Shown: positions 51,389-61,364, numbered from the stretch's first letter. The stretch is 64,000 nucleotides of DNA from Micrococcus sp. 2A (GCF_039519235.1 NZ_CP154351.1:1612001-1676000), one strand, 5' to 3'. Made by a program: numbers and translations. Notes: generated by a model from the sequence alone, not told the origin.

Positions 51389-54300
51389 TCAGCCCGCGGG
51401 CTGGGGCTCGGGGGCCTCCTCCGCCCCGTCCGCGGGCGGGGTCCCGCGCAGGGCGTCGTCGGCCGCCGTCGCCCGCTTCAACGCCTCGTCGAGGCGCTTC
51501 TGCTGCTCGCCGTAGGCGGCCCAGTCGCCCGCCGCCATGGCCTCCTGGCCGCGCGCGATGGCGTCCTGCGCCTCCGCGAGCGCGGCGCTCAGCTCCTGGT
51601 CCGCGGGCTTCGGCTCCCCGGGCTCACCCTGGCCGGGCTCGCCCTCGCCGTCGCCCTGGTTCTCCTCCGGGGTCACGGCCCCGGAGTCGCCGCCGAAGAC
51701 CTGGTCCAGGGCCTCCTGGAGGGTGTCGGCGAAGCCCACCTTGTCCCCGAAGGAGACCAGCACCTTGCGCAGGGTGGGGTAGGACGTGGCGCCCGAGGAG
51801 CGCACGTACACGGGCTGCACGTAGAGGATGCCGCCCGCCACCGGGAGCGTGATCATGTTGCCGTTGAGCACCTCGGAGGCGCCCTGGCGCAGCAGGTTCA
51901 GCTCCTGGGAGACGCCGGCGTTGGAGTCGAAGTTGGCCTGCGCCTGGCCCGGCCCGGGGACCGTGGTTTGGCGCGGCAGCTCCAGCAGACGGAGCGTGCC
52001 GTAGCCCTCGGCCCGCTCACCGTCCCTGCCCGTGCCGGCGTCGCCGCTGGCCGAGAGGAACCCGTAGAGGACGTTGCGCTGCTGCGAGCCTTCGGTGATC
52101 TGCGGGATGTAGGTGGTGGTCAGCGAGTACGCGGGCTCGTCCTGGCCGGGCACCTGCAGGGTCATGTAGTACGGGGGCTGCTTGACGTTCGGGTCGTCCT
52201 GCGTGGGGTCGGCGGGCACGGACCAGGCGTCGTTGTTCTCGTAGAAGTCGTCCGCGTCGGTCACGTGGTAGCGGCCCAGCAGCTCGCGCTGCACCTTGAA
52301 CATGTCCTCCGGGTAGCGCACGTGGTCCAGGAGGGCGGCGCTCATCTCCGAGTAGGGCTTGAGCGAGGACGGGTACACGCCCTGCCACGCCTTCAGCAGC
52401 GGGTCCTCCTCGTCCCAGGCGTAGAGCTCCACGGAGCCGTCGTAGGCGTCCACGGTGGCCTTCACGGAGTTGCGGATGTAGTTCACCTGGCCGGTCAGCA
52501 GCGCCCGCTGGTCGCGGTTCAGCGCGTCCTGTGTGGCGTCGCCGAGGCGCTGCGACGTGGAGTAGGGGAACTGGTCGGACGTCGTGTAGGCGTCCACGAT
52601 CCACTTCACGCGCCCGTTCACGATCGCCGGGTAGGCGTTGGTGTCCACCGTCAGGTACGGGGCCACCTTGCGGACCCGCTCCTCCGGATGGCGGTCGTAG
52701 AGGATCTGCGAGGCGCTGTTCACATCCGAGGAGAGCAGGAGCTCGGGCGAGCCGAACTTCACGGCGTAGGCGAGCTTGTTGAAGAGCCCGCCCACGGCCG
52801 GGCCGCCGTCGCCGGCGAAGGTGTAGGCCGTGTCCTCCCCGGAGTCCGCCGTCTGGGGGCGGTCGCGCTCGACGGCGGGGGCACCCTCCGGCGCGCCCAC
52901 CACGGAGTACTCGGGCGAGTTGAGCCCGAAGTAGATGCGCGGCTCGTACTGGGAGTCGTCGGTGAGCGGGCCCCGCGAGGGGATCTCGGAGAGCAGGAAC
53001 GAGGGACGGCCGCCGGCCGCCACCTCGGAGGCGTCAGCCATGACCATGCCGTAGCCGTGCGTGTAGATGGCGTGGCGGTTCACCCAGGACTGGGAGTCCT
53101 CCACGTTCACGTCGCGCGCGGCGAGGATGGTGTCCCGGGACTCGCCGTCCACCTCGTAGCGGTCCACGTGCAGCGTGCCGGGGAACGAGTAGTAGGGGCG
53201 GAACTGCTGGAGCTGCCCGAAGGTCTGCGAGATGAGGTTCGGGTCCATGAGGCGCACGTTGGCCGTGTTGGCCTCCTCGCCGGCGAGGGCTCCCTCCTGC
53301 GCCTCGACGCTGCCCTCGTAGGTGGTGACCTGCACGTCGTCGAGGCCGTAGGCCTCACGGGTCATCCGGATGTTGCGATCGATGTACTCGGCCTCGAGCG
53401 TGCGCTCGGAGGGTTGCACCTGATACTGCTGCACCAGGTACGGGTAGGCCGTGCCCACCACGAGGGCGGTGATGACCAGCACGGCGGTGCCCACCAGCGG
53501 CAGGCGCCACTGTCCGGAGAACACGGTCCACACGAACAGCGCGGCCACGATCAGGGCGGTGACCGCGAGGATCGCGGAGGTGGGGATCACGGCGTTGACG
53601 TCCGTGTACATGGCGCCCGCCCACGAGCCGGTCTGCGACTGCGTGGCGCGGTACCGGTTGAGCCAGAACGTGACGGCCTGGAGGAGCAGGAACAGCGCCA
53701 GCGTCACCGCGATGTGGACCCGCGCGGAGGGCGTGACGGACAGTCCCCCGGAGTCCTCCACCCGCACGGAGCCGTACAGGTAGTGGATGATCAGGCCGGC
53801 GATCCCCGCCACGAGCACCACGGAGACGAGGTACCCGACCACGAGGGTGAGGAACGGGAGCGTGGCCAGGAAGAACATGAGGTCCAGGCCGAACTCGGGG
53901 TCCGTCTGGCCGTAGGGCACCTGGTGGAGGAACAGCTGGACGGTCGTCCAGCCGTTCATGGCCGCCGAGCCCGCGAAGAGGCCCAGGATGACCGGCACCG
54001 CGAGGAACACGAGGCGGCGCATGGGCTCGAGCTGGCGCTGGGCCTGGCTGAGCGAGTCACGCGCGTCGGCGGGGGCGTCCTGCCGGCGATGGCGCCACGC
54101 GAGCCGCATCGCCAGCCACACGGCGGAGCCCATCAGGAGCGCGCCGATCAGGAACAGGGCCGCCTTGGTGAGGACCTCGGTCCAGAAGACGTCCTCGTAG
54201 CCCACCTGGGAGAACCAGAGCACGTCCGTGTACACGTTGGTGAACAGCACGAACAGGCCCACCAGGATCGCCACGGAGACGATCGTGAGCACGAGCGCAC

Positions 54301-54538
54301 TGGGGCGGCCGGGGGTCGCCGGCCGGGGCCGGCCGGCCGCCGAGCTGCCGTTGCCGTCGCCGGGCCCGCTGGGACCGCCGCTGCCGGGGCTCGCGGGCCC
54401 GCCGTCGCCCGGGCCCATGGGGGCGCCGCCGAAGGGGCCGAAGCCGCCGAAGGGGCCGGAGCCCCCCGCGCCGGCGGATCCGCCGCCGTCACGGGGCGGG
54501 CCGCCGAAGGGCCCGCCGCTTCCCTGTCCGAAGCTCAC
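51389..54538 (-). CDS. UPF0182 family large membrane protein
   Basis: 1049 residues. A Gly/Pro-rich N-terminus (1-75) leads to seven hydrophobic helices within residues 80-350 (for example ALVLTIVSVAILVGLFVLF), then a long extracytoplasmic part with the family pattern 'YIDRNIRMTREAYGLDDVQV' and 'LYGFLSASGDAGTGRDGERA', ending in an acidic, Ala/Glu/Gln-rich tail. Widespread in actinobacteria; function unknown. GTG start with AGAGGAG upstream. The PDZ-Lon protease gene lies directly upstream on the same strand and is often its neighbour. Confidence 0.92.
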   Translation of the reverse strand: MSFGQGSGGPFGGPPRDGGGSAGAGGSGPFGGFGPFGGAPMGPGDGGPASPGSGGPSGPGDGNGSSAAGRPRPATPGRPSALVLTIVSVAILVGLFVLFTNVYTDVLWFSQVGYEDVFWTEVLTKAALFLIGALLMGSAVWLAMRLAWRHRRQDAPADARDSLSQAQRQLEPMRRLVFLAVPVILGLFAGSAAMNGWTTVQLFLHQVPYGQTDPEFGLDLMFFLATLPFLTLVVGYLVSVVLVAGIAGLIIHYLYGSVRVEDSGGLSVTPSARVHIAVTLALFLLLQAVTFWLNRYRATQSQTGSWAGAMYTDVNAVIPTSAILAVTALIVAALFVWTVFSGQWRLPLVGTAVLVITALVVGTAYPYLVQQYQVQPSERTLEAEYIDRNIRMTREAYGLDDVQVTTYEGSVEAQEGALAGEEANTANVRLMDPNLISQTFGQLQQFRPYYSFPGTLHVDRYEVDGESRDTILAARDVNVEDSQSWVNRHAIYTHGYGMVMADASEVAAGGRPSFLLSEIPSRGPLTDDSQYEPRIYFGLNSPEYSVVGAPEGAPAVERDRPQTADSGEDTAYTFAGDGGPAVGGLFNKLAYAVKFGSPELLLSSDVNSASQILYDRHPEERVRKVAPYLTVDTNAYPAIVNGRVKWIVDAYTTSDQFPYSTSQRLGDATQDALNRDQRALLTGQVNYIRNSVKATVDAYDGSVELYAWDEEDPLLKAWQGVYPSSLKPYSEMSAALLDHVRYPEDMFKVQRELLGRYHVTDADDFYENNDAWSVPADPTQDDPNVKQPPYYMTLQVPGQDEPAYSLTTTYIPQITEGSQQRNVLYGFLSASGDAGTGRDGERAEGYGTLRLLELPRQTTVPGPGQAQANFDSNAGVSQELNLLRQGASEVLNGNMITLPVAGGILYVQPVYVRSSGATSYPTLRKVLVSFGDKVGFADTLQEALDQVFGGDSGAVTPEENQGDGEGEPGQGEPGEPKPADQELSAALAEAQDAIARGQEAMAAGDWAAYGEQQKRLDEALKRATAADDALRGTPPADGAEEAPEPQPAG

Positions 54539-54667
54539 TGTCTCTCCTCTCCCCGCCGGGGGCGGGGTCTGCGGTCGGCGCCGTGCCGGGCGGCACGGGC
54601 GTCTGGGGTCCGGGGTCGTCCGCCGCGGCCACGGAGGGGACGCGCGGGATGTCGAAGGGCGGGGGGA

Positions 54668-55747
54668 TCACCCACAGGTGGGCACCCCGTCGAGGGTCTC
54701 GCCGCGGCCCACGGCCTCGACCACGCCACGTGCGGTCGTGAGGGTGTCCACGGCGTAGACGGCGATGCCCTCGGGCACTCGGCCGTCGAGGTCCGCGCAG
54801 TTGGCGGCCGGGGCCAGGAACACGGCCGCTCCGGCGTCGGCGGCGCCGCGCACCTTCTGGGCGATGCCGCCGATGGGACCGACCTGGCCTTCCTCGGTGA
54901 TGGTGCCGGTGCCCGCGATGTGCGCGCCGCCCGTCATCGCGCCGGGCGTGAGGCGCTCCAGGACGGCGAGGGCGAACATGGTGCCCGCGGAGGGACCGCC
55001 GATGTCCTCGAGGCTGATCTCCACGTCCACCGGGAAGTCGTACACGGTCTCGAGGAACACGCCGATCTGCCACGCCTGGCCCGCGCCCTCCGGCGCGGCG
55101 CGCACGGGGACCTCCACGTCCGTCTCGACGCCGTCCCGGAGCACACGCAGGGCGACCGGCCCGGGGCCGGCGGCGTCGACCGCCGAGCGCAGGGCGGCGA
55201 CGTCGTCCACGGGCGTCCCGCCCGCCGCGAGCACCTCGTCGCCGGCACGCAGCACGTCGCGGGCCGGGCTGTCCGGGGCGAACTCCCGCACGGCGAGCCC
55301 GCGGCCGTAGTCGCGGCCGAGCTCGTGCAGGGCGGCCGCCGTCGCCAGGTCCTGGGAGGCGGTCATGGCCCCCGCGTTGGACTCGCTCACCTGGTCCGCG
55401 GACACGCCCGTGGGGTAGACCAGCTCGCGCGGCGTGGTGTCGCGTCTCGGGTCCACGAGCGCGCTCGCAAGCTCGAGGACGGAGGTGGAGCCCGTCGGCG
55501 GGCCGGAGACCATCACGGTGGTCATGTCCAGGGCGCCCTCCCCCGGGTCTGCCCGGGAGGCGCCGTCGACGGTGAGGACGGGGTGGCCGTCGGCCTCCCC
55601 CAGCACGTCGATGGCCGGGCCGGGCCCCTCCAGCAGGTACGGCGCGGGCAGCGCGAGGGCGGTGGCCGCCGAGGCGGCGGCGATCCATGCGGAGACCGAC
55701 GGGCGCGCGGCGCCGCGGCGGCTCCTTGCGCGGGGCACTGCGGGCAC
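54668..55747 (-). CDS. PDZ-domain Lon-like protease (YlbL/S16 family)
   Basis: 359 residues. One membrane helix near the N-terminus (VSAWIAAASAATALALPAPY), a PDZ domain (about 190-260: REFAPDSPARDVLRAGDEVL), then a Lon-type proteolytic domain with the Ser-Lys dyad: Ser in GGPSAGTMFALAV, Lys in GPIGGIAQKVRGA. The membrane-tethered protease lacks an ATPase. The start is not certain: GTG 55747 is the first available and AGGAAAG lies about 15 nt upstream; GTG 55738 is an alternative. TAGACT (55831-55836, minus strand) is a possible -10. Confidence 0.88.
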   Translation of the reverse strand: MPAVPRARSRRGAARPSVSAWIAAASAATALALPAPYLLEGPGPAIDVLGEADGHPVLTVDGASRADPGEGALDMTTVMVSGPPTGSTSVLELASALVDPRRDTTPRELVYPTGVSADQVSESNAGAMTASQDLATAAALHELGRDYGRGLAVREFAPDSPARDVLRAGDEVLAAGGTPVDDVAALRSAVDAAGPGPVALRVLRDGVETDVEVPVRAAPEGAGQAWQIGVFLETVYDFPVDVEISLEDIGGPSAGTMFALAVLERLTPGAMTGGAHIAGTGTITEEGQVGPIGGIAQKVRGAADAGAAVFLAPAANCADLDGRVPEGIAVYAVDTLTTARGVVEAVGRGETLDGVPTCG

Positions 55748-55830
55748 GCGACACCGACTTTCCTGCCGTGGTCCTGGATCAGGGGCCGTCGCCGCAGGCG
55801 CGGACGCGCTGGCGGGGGGACGGTCGCACC

Positions 55831-55836
55831 AGTCTA
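55831..55836 (-). promoter_or_regulatory. Possible -10 box of the PDZ-Lon protease gene
   Basis: TAGACT on the minus strand, about 85 nt upstream of GTG 55747; it implies a leader. No clear -35. Confidence 0.35.
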
Positions 55837-55938
55837 CGGGGCCGCCGCGGCCGGGGCCGGGCCGGAGCGCCGTCGTGCGCCCTGCGCGAACCGCGGCGCC
55901 GCGCCGTCCATCCGTGGGCCTGGCGCGAGGCCCGCGGA

Positions 55939-55944
55939 TACGCT
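55939..55944 (+). promoter_or_regulatory. -10 box of leaderless promoter (DUF2342 gene)
   Basis: TACGCT, 7 nt before ATG 55952. Confidence 0.5.
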
Positions 55945-55951
55945 GTTCGGC

Positions 55952-57352
55952 ATGACTGACCACCCGCAGACCCCCGGATCCGACGACGGCCGCGACCCCC
56001 TGGAGGACATGCTCCGGCAGATGTTCGGCGGGCAGGCCCCGGACGTCGAGGAGATCCGCCGCGCCATGCAGGGCATGGGCGGGACCGGCGGCATGCCCTT
56101 CGACCCCTCCCGGCTGGACCCCGCCATGATGCAGCAGGCCATGGCGCAGTTCCAGGCCATGATGAACCCGGGCGCGGGCTCCGAGGGCCCGGTCAACTGG
56201 ACCCTGGCCAAGCAGGCCGCGCGCCAGGCGGTCGCGGGCGAGGACCCCGCCGTGGGCTCCTTCGCTCGCCGCGAGGTGGACGAGGCCCTGCGCCTGGCCG
56301 AGCTCTGGCTGGACGGCGTGACGGACACGGAGTCCACGGGGCAGATGGGGGCCGCGTGGTCCCGCGCCGAGTGGGTCGAGGCCACCATGGAGAACTGGCA
56401 ACGGATGACCGGCCCCGTGGCCGTCTCGCTCGCGAACGCGATGTCCGCCGCCATCGAGCAGCAGCTGCCCGGCCAGCTGCCCGAGGGCATGGACCCCTCG
56501 ATGCTGGGCGGCCTGCAGCCCATGCTCAAGAACATGGGCGGCACCATGTTCGGCCTCCAGCTCGGCGGCGCCGTGGGCGCGCTCGGCAAGGACGTGCTCT
56601 CGGGAACGGACATCGGCCTGCCGATCGCCGGCCACCGCCTGGCCATGATCCCCGTGAACATCGAGGAGTTCGGCGACGGACTCAGCGTCCCGGACGACCA
56701 GGTGCGCCTGTACCTCGCGCTGCGCGAGGTGGCCCGCATGCGCCTCTTCCTGCACTCCCCGTGGCTCGAGCGGGACCTGTTCGCCGCGATCGAGCAGTAC
56801 GCGGCCGGCATCCGTCTGGACGTGAGCGGGATCGAGCGGGCCGCGGAGTCCGTGGACCCCATGCACCCGGAGTCCATGCAGGCCGTGTTCGACGGCGCCT
56901 CGTTCATCGCCGAGCCGGATGCCACCCAGCGCGCCGCCCTCGAGCAGCTCGAGCTGCTCATCGCCCTCGTGGAGGGCTGGGTCGACGTCGTCGTCGCCGA
57001 GGCGGCCACGCCGCTGGAGTCCGCGAGCGCGCTGCGCGAGACCATGAACCGTCGGCGCGCCTCCGGGGGACCCGCCGAGCAGGCGTTCGCCGCCCTCGTG
57101 GGCCTCGAGCTGCGCCCGCGCCGCCTGCGCGAGGCGGCCGCGTTCTGGGAGCACGTCACGGCCGAGCAGGGCAAGGAGTACCGCGAGGCGATCTGGCGCC
57201 ATCCCGAGCGCCAGCCCACGGGCGAGGACCTCGACGACCCCACGGGCTACGCGGAGCGCCGCACGGCCGCGGACGCCTCCACGGACGCCCTCGACGACGA
57301 GCTGCAGCGGCTACTCGACGGCGGCTTCGGCGAGGCCCCCAAGGAGGGCTGA
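55952..57352 (+). CDS. Zincin_2 / DUF2342 family protein
   Basis: 466 residues. N-terminal Met/Gln-rich region (15-80), then the family core: SFARREVDEALRLAELWLD, WVEATMENWQRM, NMGGTMFGLQLGGAVGALG and 'LREVARMRLFLHSPWLERDL'. The family is thought to be metallopeptidase-like (Zincin_2), with an E-V/C-A-H segment in the usual 'RE-x-AH-x-RLF' site. Here that histidine is Arg (REVARMRLF), so zinc binding may be lost or use other residues. ATG at 55952 follows a -10 box at leaderless spacing. Convergent with the YgjP-like gene. Confidence 0.85.
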   Translation: MTDHPQTPGSDDGRDPLEDMLRQMFGGQAPDVEEIRRAMQGMGGTGGMPFDPSRLDPAMMQQAMAQFQAMMNPGAGSEGPVNWTLAKQAARQAVAGEDPAVGSFARREVDEALRLAELWLDGVTDTESTGQMGAAWSRAEWVEATMENWQRMTGPVAVSLANAMSAAIEQQLPGQLPEGMDPSMLGGLQPMLKNMGGTMFGLQLGGAVGALGKDVLSGTDIGLPIAGHRLAMIPVNIEEFGDGLSVPDDQVRLYLALREVARMRLFLHSPWLERDLFAAIEQYAAGIRLDVSGIERAAESVDPMHPESMQAVFDGASFIAEPDATQRAALEQLELLIALVEGWVDVVVAEAATPLESASALRETMNRRRASGGPAEQAFAALVGLELRPRRLREAAAFWEHVTAEQGKEYREAIWRHPERQPTGEDLDDPTGYAERRTAADASTDALDDELQRLLDGGFGEAPKEG

Positions 57353-57373
57353 GCCCCGCGCCTGCCTCAGCCC
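57346..57373. terminator. Bidirectional terminator spanning both stop codons
   Basis: GGGCTGAG (57346-57353) and CTCAGCCC (57366-57373) are perfect 8-nt arms. The TGA (57350-57352) and TCA (57367-57369) stops of the two convergent genes are inside the arms. Confidence 0.6.
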
Positions 57374-58101
57374 CCCTCGACGTCGTCGCTCCAGCCCGGG
57401 GCGGCGACGTCGTCGTCTGCGGAAGCGGGCCCGGCGGCGAGGCCGCGGCCCTGCGCGTAGGTGACGCCGGCGAGGAACGCCATGGCCTCGGCGTAGCGGG
57501 GGTGGCGGGCGACGAGCCTCTGGAAGCGGGGCCCGTGGCCGGACTCGAGCAGGTGGGCCACCTCGTGCACCAGGACGGCCTCCACCACCCAGTCGGGCAT
57601 GCCGTGCAGCTGCGCCGAGAGCCGGATGGTGCGCCGAGCCGGGGTGCACGATCCCCAGCGGTGCCGCTGCCGCGTGGACCACGTGACGCTCACCGGATCC
57701 GCCTCGCCCCCGTAGTGCTCGGCCGAGACGCGGCGCGCCCAGGCCAGCAGGGCGGCGTCGCCCGGGGCGGAGGCCCCGGGGTCGGGCGTGGCGGGCGAGG
57801 ACGCCCCGGGCGTGGACGTGCGGGGACGGCTCGGATCAGGCCCGGCGCCTCCGTCGGTCGGCGGCGTGGGACCCGCGGGCGCCGGGGCCGCGCCCGCGCG
57901 CTCGACCATGCGGGAGATCCATTCCCGCTCCTCGGCGCGGGAGAGCCGGGCGGGGACGGAGACCTGCAGGCGGCCCTCGCGCCACACGGCGGACACGGTG
58001 CGCGTGCGCGCGGTGGAGCGCACGAGCCGCACCGGCGTGCCCTCCCAGTCCAGGTCGACGGTCTCGCGGACCGGGCGGGAGGCGGGGCGACGCGGCGGCA
58101 T
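57367..58101 (-). CDS. YgjP/M48-like metallopeptidase (DUF45)
   Basis: 244 residues. Zinc site HEVAHLLESGHGPRFQRLV and the family line 'RHRWGSCTPARRTIRLS'. A Pro/Ala/Ser-rich insertion (about 75-120) separates the N-terminal beta part from the peptidase core, where the family usually has a short loop. ATG start at 58101. The protease is cytoplasmic by appearance; its target is unknown. It neighbours the DUF2342 gene. Confidence 0.88.
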   Translation of the reverse strand: MPPRRPASRPVRETVDLDWEGTPVRLVRSTARTRTVSAVWREGRLQVSVPARLSRAEEREWISRMVERAGAAPAPAGPTPPTDGGAGPDPSRPRTSTPGASSPATPDPGASAPGDAALLAWARRVSAEHYGGEADPVSVTWSTRQRHRWGSCTPARRTIRLSAQLHGMPDWVVEAVLVHEVAHLLESGHGPRFQRLVARHPRYAEAMAFLAGVTYAQGRGLAAGPASADDDVAAPGWSDDVEGG

Positions 58102-58203
58102 CACTCCATTGTGCGCGACGGCTCCGCGGATCCCTGTGGATGAGGCCCCCGCGGCGCCTCCCTCGTGACACCGTGGGGCCACGTCGAGCGATCGGAGACC
58201 TCC

Positions 58204-59061
58204 ATGCCCCGCCCCCTCCCGCTTCCCGACGGCGAAGGCCGTCCCACCTCCTCCGCTCCTCCTCACGGCCCGCCCGTGGACTTCCCCGACGGCGTCCACG
58301 TCACGGGGCTCGGCCGCACCGGGCTGGCGATCGCCCTGCTCCTGGCAAGCCGGGGCATGGGCCCGCTCGCCCTGTGGGATCCCACGCCCGTGGGGGCGTC
58401 GGACCTCGGCACGGGCTACCGGCCGGCGGACCTCGGCCGGCCCCGTGCCGTCGCGGCCGAGCGGCGGATCCGCGAACTCCACCCGCGCGAGCAGGTGTTC
58501 GCCCACCATGGGCCGGAGGCCGTGCTCATGGGGACGGCCACCGTCTCGGTGACGCGCGGACGGATCGACGAATCGCTCGTGGCGCGGGCGCTGGCCGCCG
58601 AGCACCCGCTCCTGCCGGTGGTCGTGGACGAGGAGTCGGCCGTCGGGCCCTGGACGATCGCCGGATCCCCCGGGTGCGCCCTGTGCGAGCACGTCCGCCG
58701 CCCGGCGGAGGAGGCCGCCACCGGCCGCAGCCGCGACGCGGCGTGGGAGGACGGGCCGGGCGAGGAGGATCCGGAGAGTGTGCTCGGGGCACTGCGCACC
58801 GCCGTCCTCGTCCACGACCTGCTGGTCGCGGGCTCCTCCTCCCCCGCATGGCAGGGCGTCGTGCGCAGCTGGGCCTATGCGCTGGACGAGACCACCGAGG
58901 GCGTCCGCCCGCGGCACGGGTGCCCGTGCGACCCGGACGGGATGGCGGCGGACCTGGCCGCGCTCACCCGGGAGCTGAGCGGGGAGCTGCACCAGGAGTT
59001 CGGGGTGCTGCCCGGCTTCGGCGGGCCGCCGGACCTCGGGGAGCCTTCGTCGGGGGTCTGA
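58204..59061 (+). CDS. ThiF-like NAD/FAD-binding-fold protein
   Basis: 285 residues. VHVTGLGRTGLAIALLLASR (about 35-54) is a Rossmann-type nucleotide loop in ThiF/E1 family style. The remaining residues hold GCALCEHV and HGCPCDPDG, possible metal-binding cysteine clusters instead of the usual zinc pair. Actinobacteria encode such ThiF-like proteins next to uvrD2 (Rv3196 area); function unknown. The start at ATG 58204 has CGGAGACC 6-7 nt upstream. Confidence 0.7.
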   Translation: MPRPLPLPDGEGRPTSSAPPHGPPVDFPDGVHVTGLGRTGLAIALLLASRGMGPLALWDPTPVGASDLGTGYRPADLGRPRAVAAERRIRELHPREQVFAHHGPEAVLMGTATVSVTRGRIDESLVARALAAEHPLLPVVVDEESAVGPWTIAGSPGCALCEHVRRPAEEAATGRSRDAAWEDGPGEEDPESVLGALRTAVLVHDLLVAGSSSPAWQGVVRSWAYALDETTEGVRPRHGCPCDPDGMAADLAALTRELSGELHQEFGVLPGFGGPPDLGEPSSGV

Positions 59062-59127
59062 CCCGGGCGCGTGATCCGACCCCCCGGCATCTCGGGCGGG
59101 CATGGTGCCTCAGGCGGACCTGGTGAC

Positions 59128-61257
59128 TCAGGCGGGCGCGGTGCCGTGGAGCAGCTCGAGCACGTCCGGGCCGTAGCGGTCCAGCTTGGCCTTGCCCACG
59201 CCCGGGACCTTGATGAGGTCGAGGGGGGTGGCCGGCATGGCCTCCGCGATCGCCACGAGGGTCGCGTCCGTGAACACCACGAACGCGGGCACCTTCCCCG
59301 CGCGGGCGGTGCTGGCGCGCCAGTCCCGCAGGGTGTCGAGAACGGCCTCGTCGTAGGTGGCCGGGCAGTCCAGGCAGCGGCCGACCTTGCGCTCGGCGCC
59401 CGTCTCGAGGGCCTTGCCGCACGTGCGGCACGTGGCCACGGTGGCGCCGCGCCGCCGACCGCGGGGTGCGCCTGCCCCGGACGCGGCGGCGGGGGCGTGC
59501 TCGCGGGTGCCGCCGAGGGTCGGGTCGATGTCCCGCAGGAAGCGGGAGGCCCGCCGCGAGGCGCGCCCGCCGGTGCCGCGGGAGAGCGTCCACGTCAGCG
59601 ACAGATGCTGGCGGGCGCGCGTGATGCCCACGTAGAGCAGGCGGCGCTCCTCGTCGATCTCGGCGGGCGTGTCCGCGAAGGAGATGGGCATGAGCCCCTC
59701 GGACAGCCCCACCAGGAAGACCGCGTCCCACTCGAGGCCCTTGGCCGAGTGCAGGGAGGCGAGCGTGACGCCCTGCACCGTGGGGGCGTGCTGGTGCTGG
59801 GCGCGCTCGTCGAGCTCGGCCACCAGCTCGGTGAGCGTGAACTCGGCCCCGCGGGCGGCGGCCAGCTGGTCGGCGAGGTTCACGAGCGCGTGCAGCGACT
59901 CCCAGCGCTCGCGCGCCGCGCCCGTGGCGGCGGGCGGCTCGGCCGAGTACCCGAGGGAGGCCAGGACGTCCCGTGCACGGGCGGTCACCTCCTCCCCTGT
60001 GAGGCCCGGGTCGGCGCGTGCCGCGGCGCGCAGCTGCAGGATGCCGTCGCGCACCTCGCGGCGGGAGAAGAAGCGCTCGCCGCCCCGCAGCTGGTAGCCC
60101 AGTCCCGCCGCGGACAGAGCGGTCTCGAACGCCTCCGACTGGCCGTTCGTGCGGAAGAGGACCGCGATCTCGGCGGGCGGAGTGCCCCCGTCCACGAGCT
60201 CGCGGATCCGCTGGGCCACCCAGCCCGCCTCGGCCTCGTCGTCCGTGCACTCGGCGAAGACGACGTCGGGCCCCGCGGGGCGCTGCGAGGTGAGCTGGAG
60301 CGGCTCGGGCCAGTGCGGGAGCCGGCGGTCGCGCTGCCCCTCCGCCGTGCGCGCCGCGAGGAGCCGGTTGGCGGCCTCCACGATCTGGGGGCTCGAGCGG
60401 TAGTCGCGCACGAGCTTGACGACGGTGGCCTCCTGGTGGCGCTCGCGGAAGCCTGTGAGGAAGCGGGAGGTCGCGCCCGTGAACGAGTAGATCGTCTGGG
60501 AGGAGTCACCCACCACGCACAGGTCCGCGCGGTCCCCGAGCCAGAGGTCCAGGAGGCGGTGCTGCAGCGGGGAGACGTCCTGGTACTCGTCCACCACGAA
60601 GACGCGGTACTGGTCCCGGATCGTGGCCGCGATGCGCGGCTCCGTGGAGAGGATGCCCACGAGGATGAGCAGCACGTCCTCGAAGTCGATCATGTTGCGG
60701 GCGGTCTTGGCCTCCTCGTACCCCGTGTAGAGGCGTGCCACGGTGGTGGCGGTCCAGCCCGAGGGCATCTCCCGCTCCTTGGCCGCCTCGGCGTATCCCT
60801 CGGGAGCGTGGAGGGAGACCTTGGCCCACTCGATCTCGCCGGCGAGGTCGCGCAGCCCGGCGCGGTCCACGCTCATGCGCATGCCCTGGGCCACCTGGGT
60901 GAGCAGGCGCACCTTGTTCTCCACGAGCGTGGGCATCGGACCGCCGACGGCCTGCGGCCAGAAGTACTGCAGCTGGCGCAGCGCGGCGGAGTGGAACGTG
61001 CGGGCCTGGACGCCGTCCACCCCGAGGTCGCGCAGGCGCGTGCGCATCTCCGCGGCCGCGCGCGCAGTGAACGTCAGCGCGAGGGTGCGGTGGGGGTCGA
61101 ACACCCCGGAGGCGACGCCGTAGGCGATGCGGTGGGTGATGGCGCGGGTCTTGCCCGTGCCGGCACCGGCCAGGATGCACACGGGGCCCCGGAGGGCGGT
61201 GGCGGCCTGCCGCTGCTCGGCGTCGAGCCCGCGGAGGATCTCATCGGGAGTGCTCAT
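59128..61257 (-). CDS. uvrD2: DNA helicase UvrD2 with tetracysteine motif and HRDC domain
   Basis: 709 residues. Superfamily 1A helicase motifs: Walker A GAGTGKT (about 31-37), DEYQDVSPLQHR, GDSSQTIYSFTG, VKLVRDYRSSP, LHSAKGLEWDAVFL and YVGITRARQHL. A tetracysteine segment CRTCGKALETGAERKV...CLDC (about 605-630) links to a C-terminal HRDC domain (about 635-705), the mycobacterial UvrD2 layout. It is a 3'-5' helicase acting in repair. GAGGAGG precedes the ATG. The leader is about 45 nt. Confidence 0.95.
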   Translation of the reverse strand: MSTPDEILRGLDAEQRQAATALRGPVCILAGAGTGKTRAITHRIAYGVASGVFDPHRTLALTFTARAAAEMRTRLRDLGVDGVQARTFHSAALRQLQYFWPQAVGGPMPTLVENKVRLLTQVAQGMRMSVDRAGLRDLAGEIEWAKVSLHAPEGYAEAAKEREMPSGWTATTVARLYTGYEEAKTARNMIDFEDVLLILVGILSTEPRIAATIRDQYRVFVVDEYQDVSPLQHRLLDLWLGDRADLCVVGDSSQTIYSFTGATSRFLTGFRERHQEATVVKLVRDYRSSPQIVEAANRLLAARTAEGQRDRRLPHWPEPLQLTSQRPAGPDVVFAECTDDEAEAGWVAQRIRELVDGGTPPAEIAVLFRTNGQSEAFETALSAAGLGYQLRGGERFFSRREVRDGILQLRAAARADPGLTGEEVTARARDVLASLGYSAEPPAATGAARERWESLHALVNLADQLAAARGAEFTLTELVAELDERAQHQHAPTVQGVTLASLHSAKGLEWDAVFLVGLSEGLMPISFADTPAEIDEERRLLYVGITRARQHLSLTWTLSRGTGGRASRRASRFLRDIDPTLGGTREHAPAAASGAGAPRGRRRGATVATCRTCGKALETGAERKVGRCLDCPATYDEAVLDTLRDWRASTARAGKVPAFVVFTDATLVAIAEAMPATPLDLIKVPGVGKAKLDRYGPDVLELLHGTAPA

Positions 61258-61364
61258 GCGGGACGAGTCCTCCTCGGTGTCCAGGGTCTGCGCGTCCGGC
61301 GACGTCCCACCGTACCAACCCGCGGACGCCGGTGCGCCCCACCGCGCTCGGGCGTGGGCGCGCA

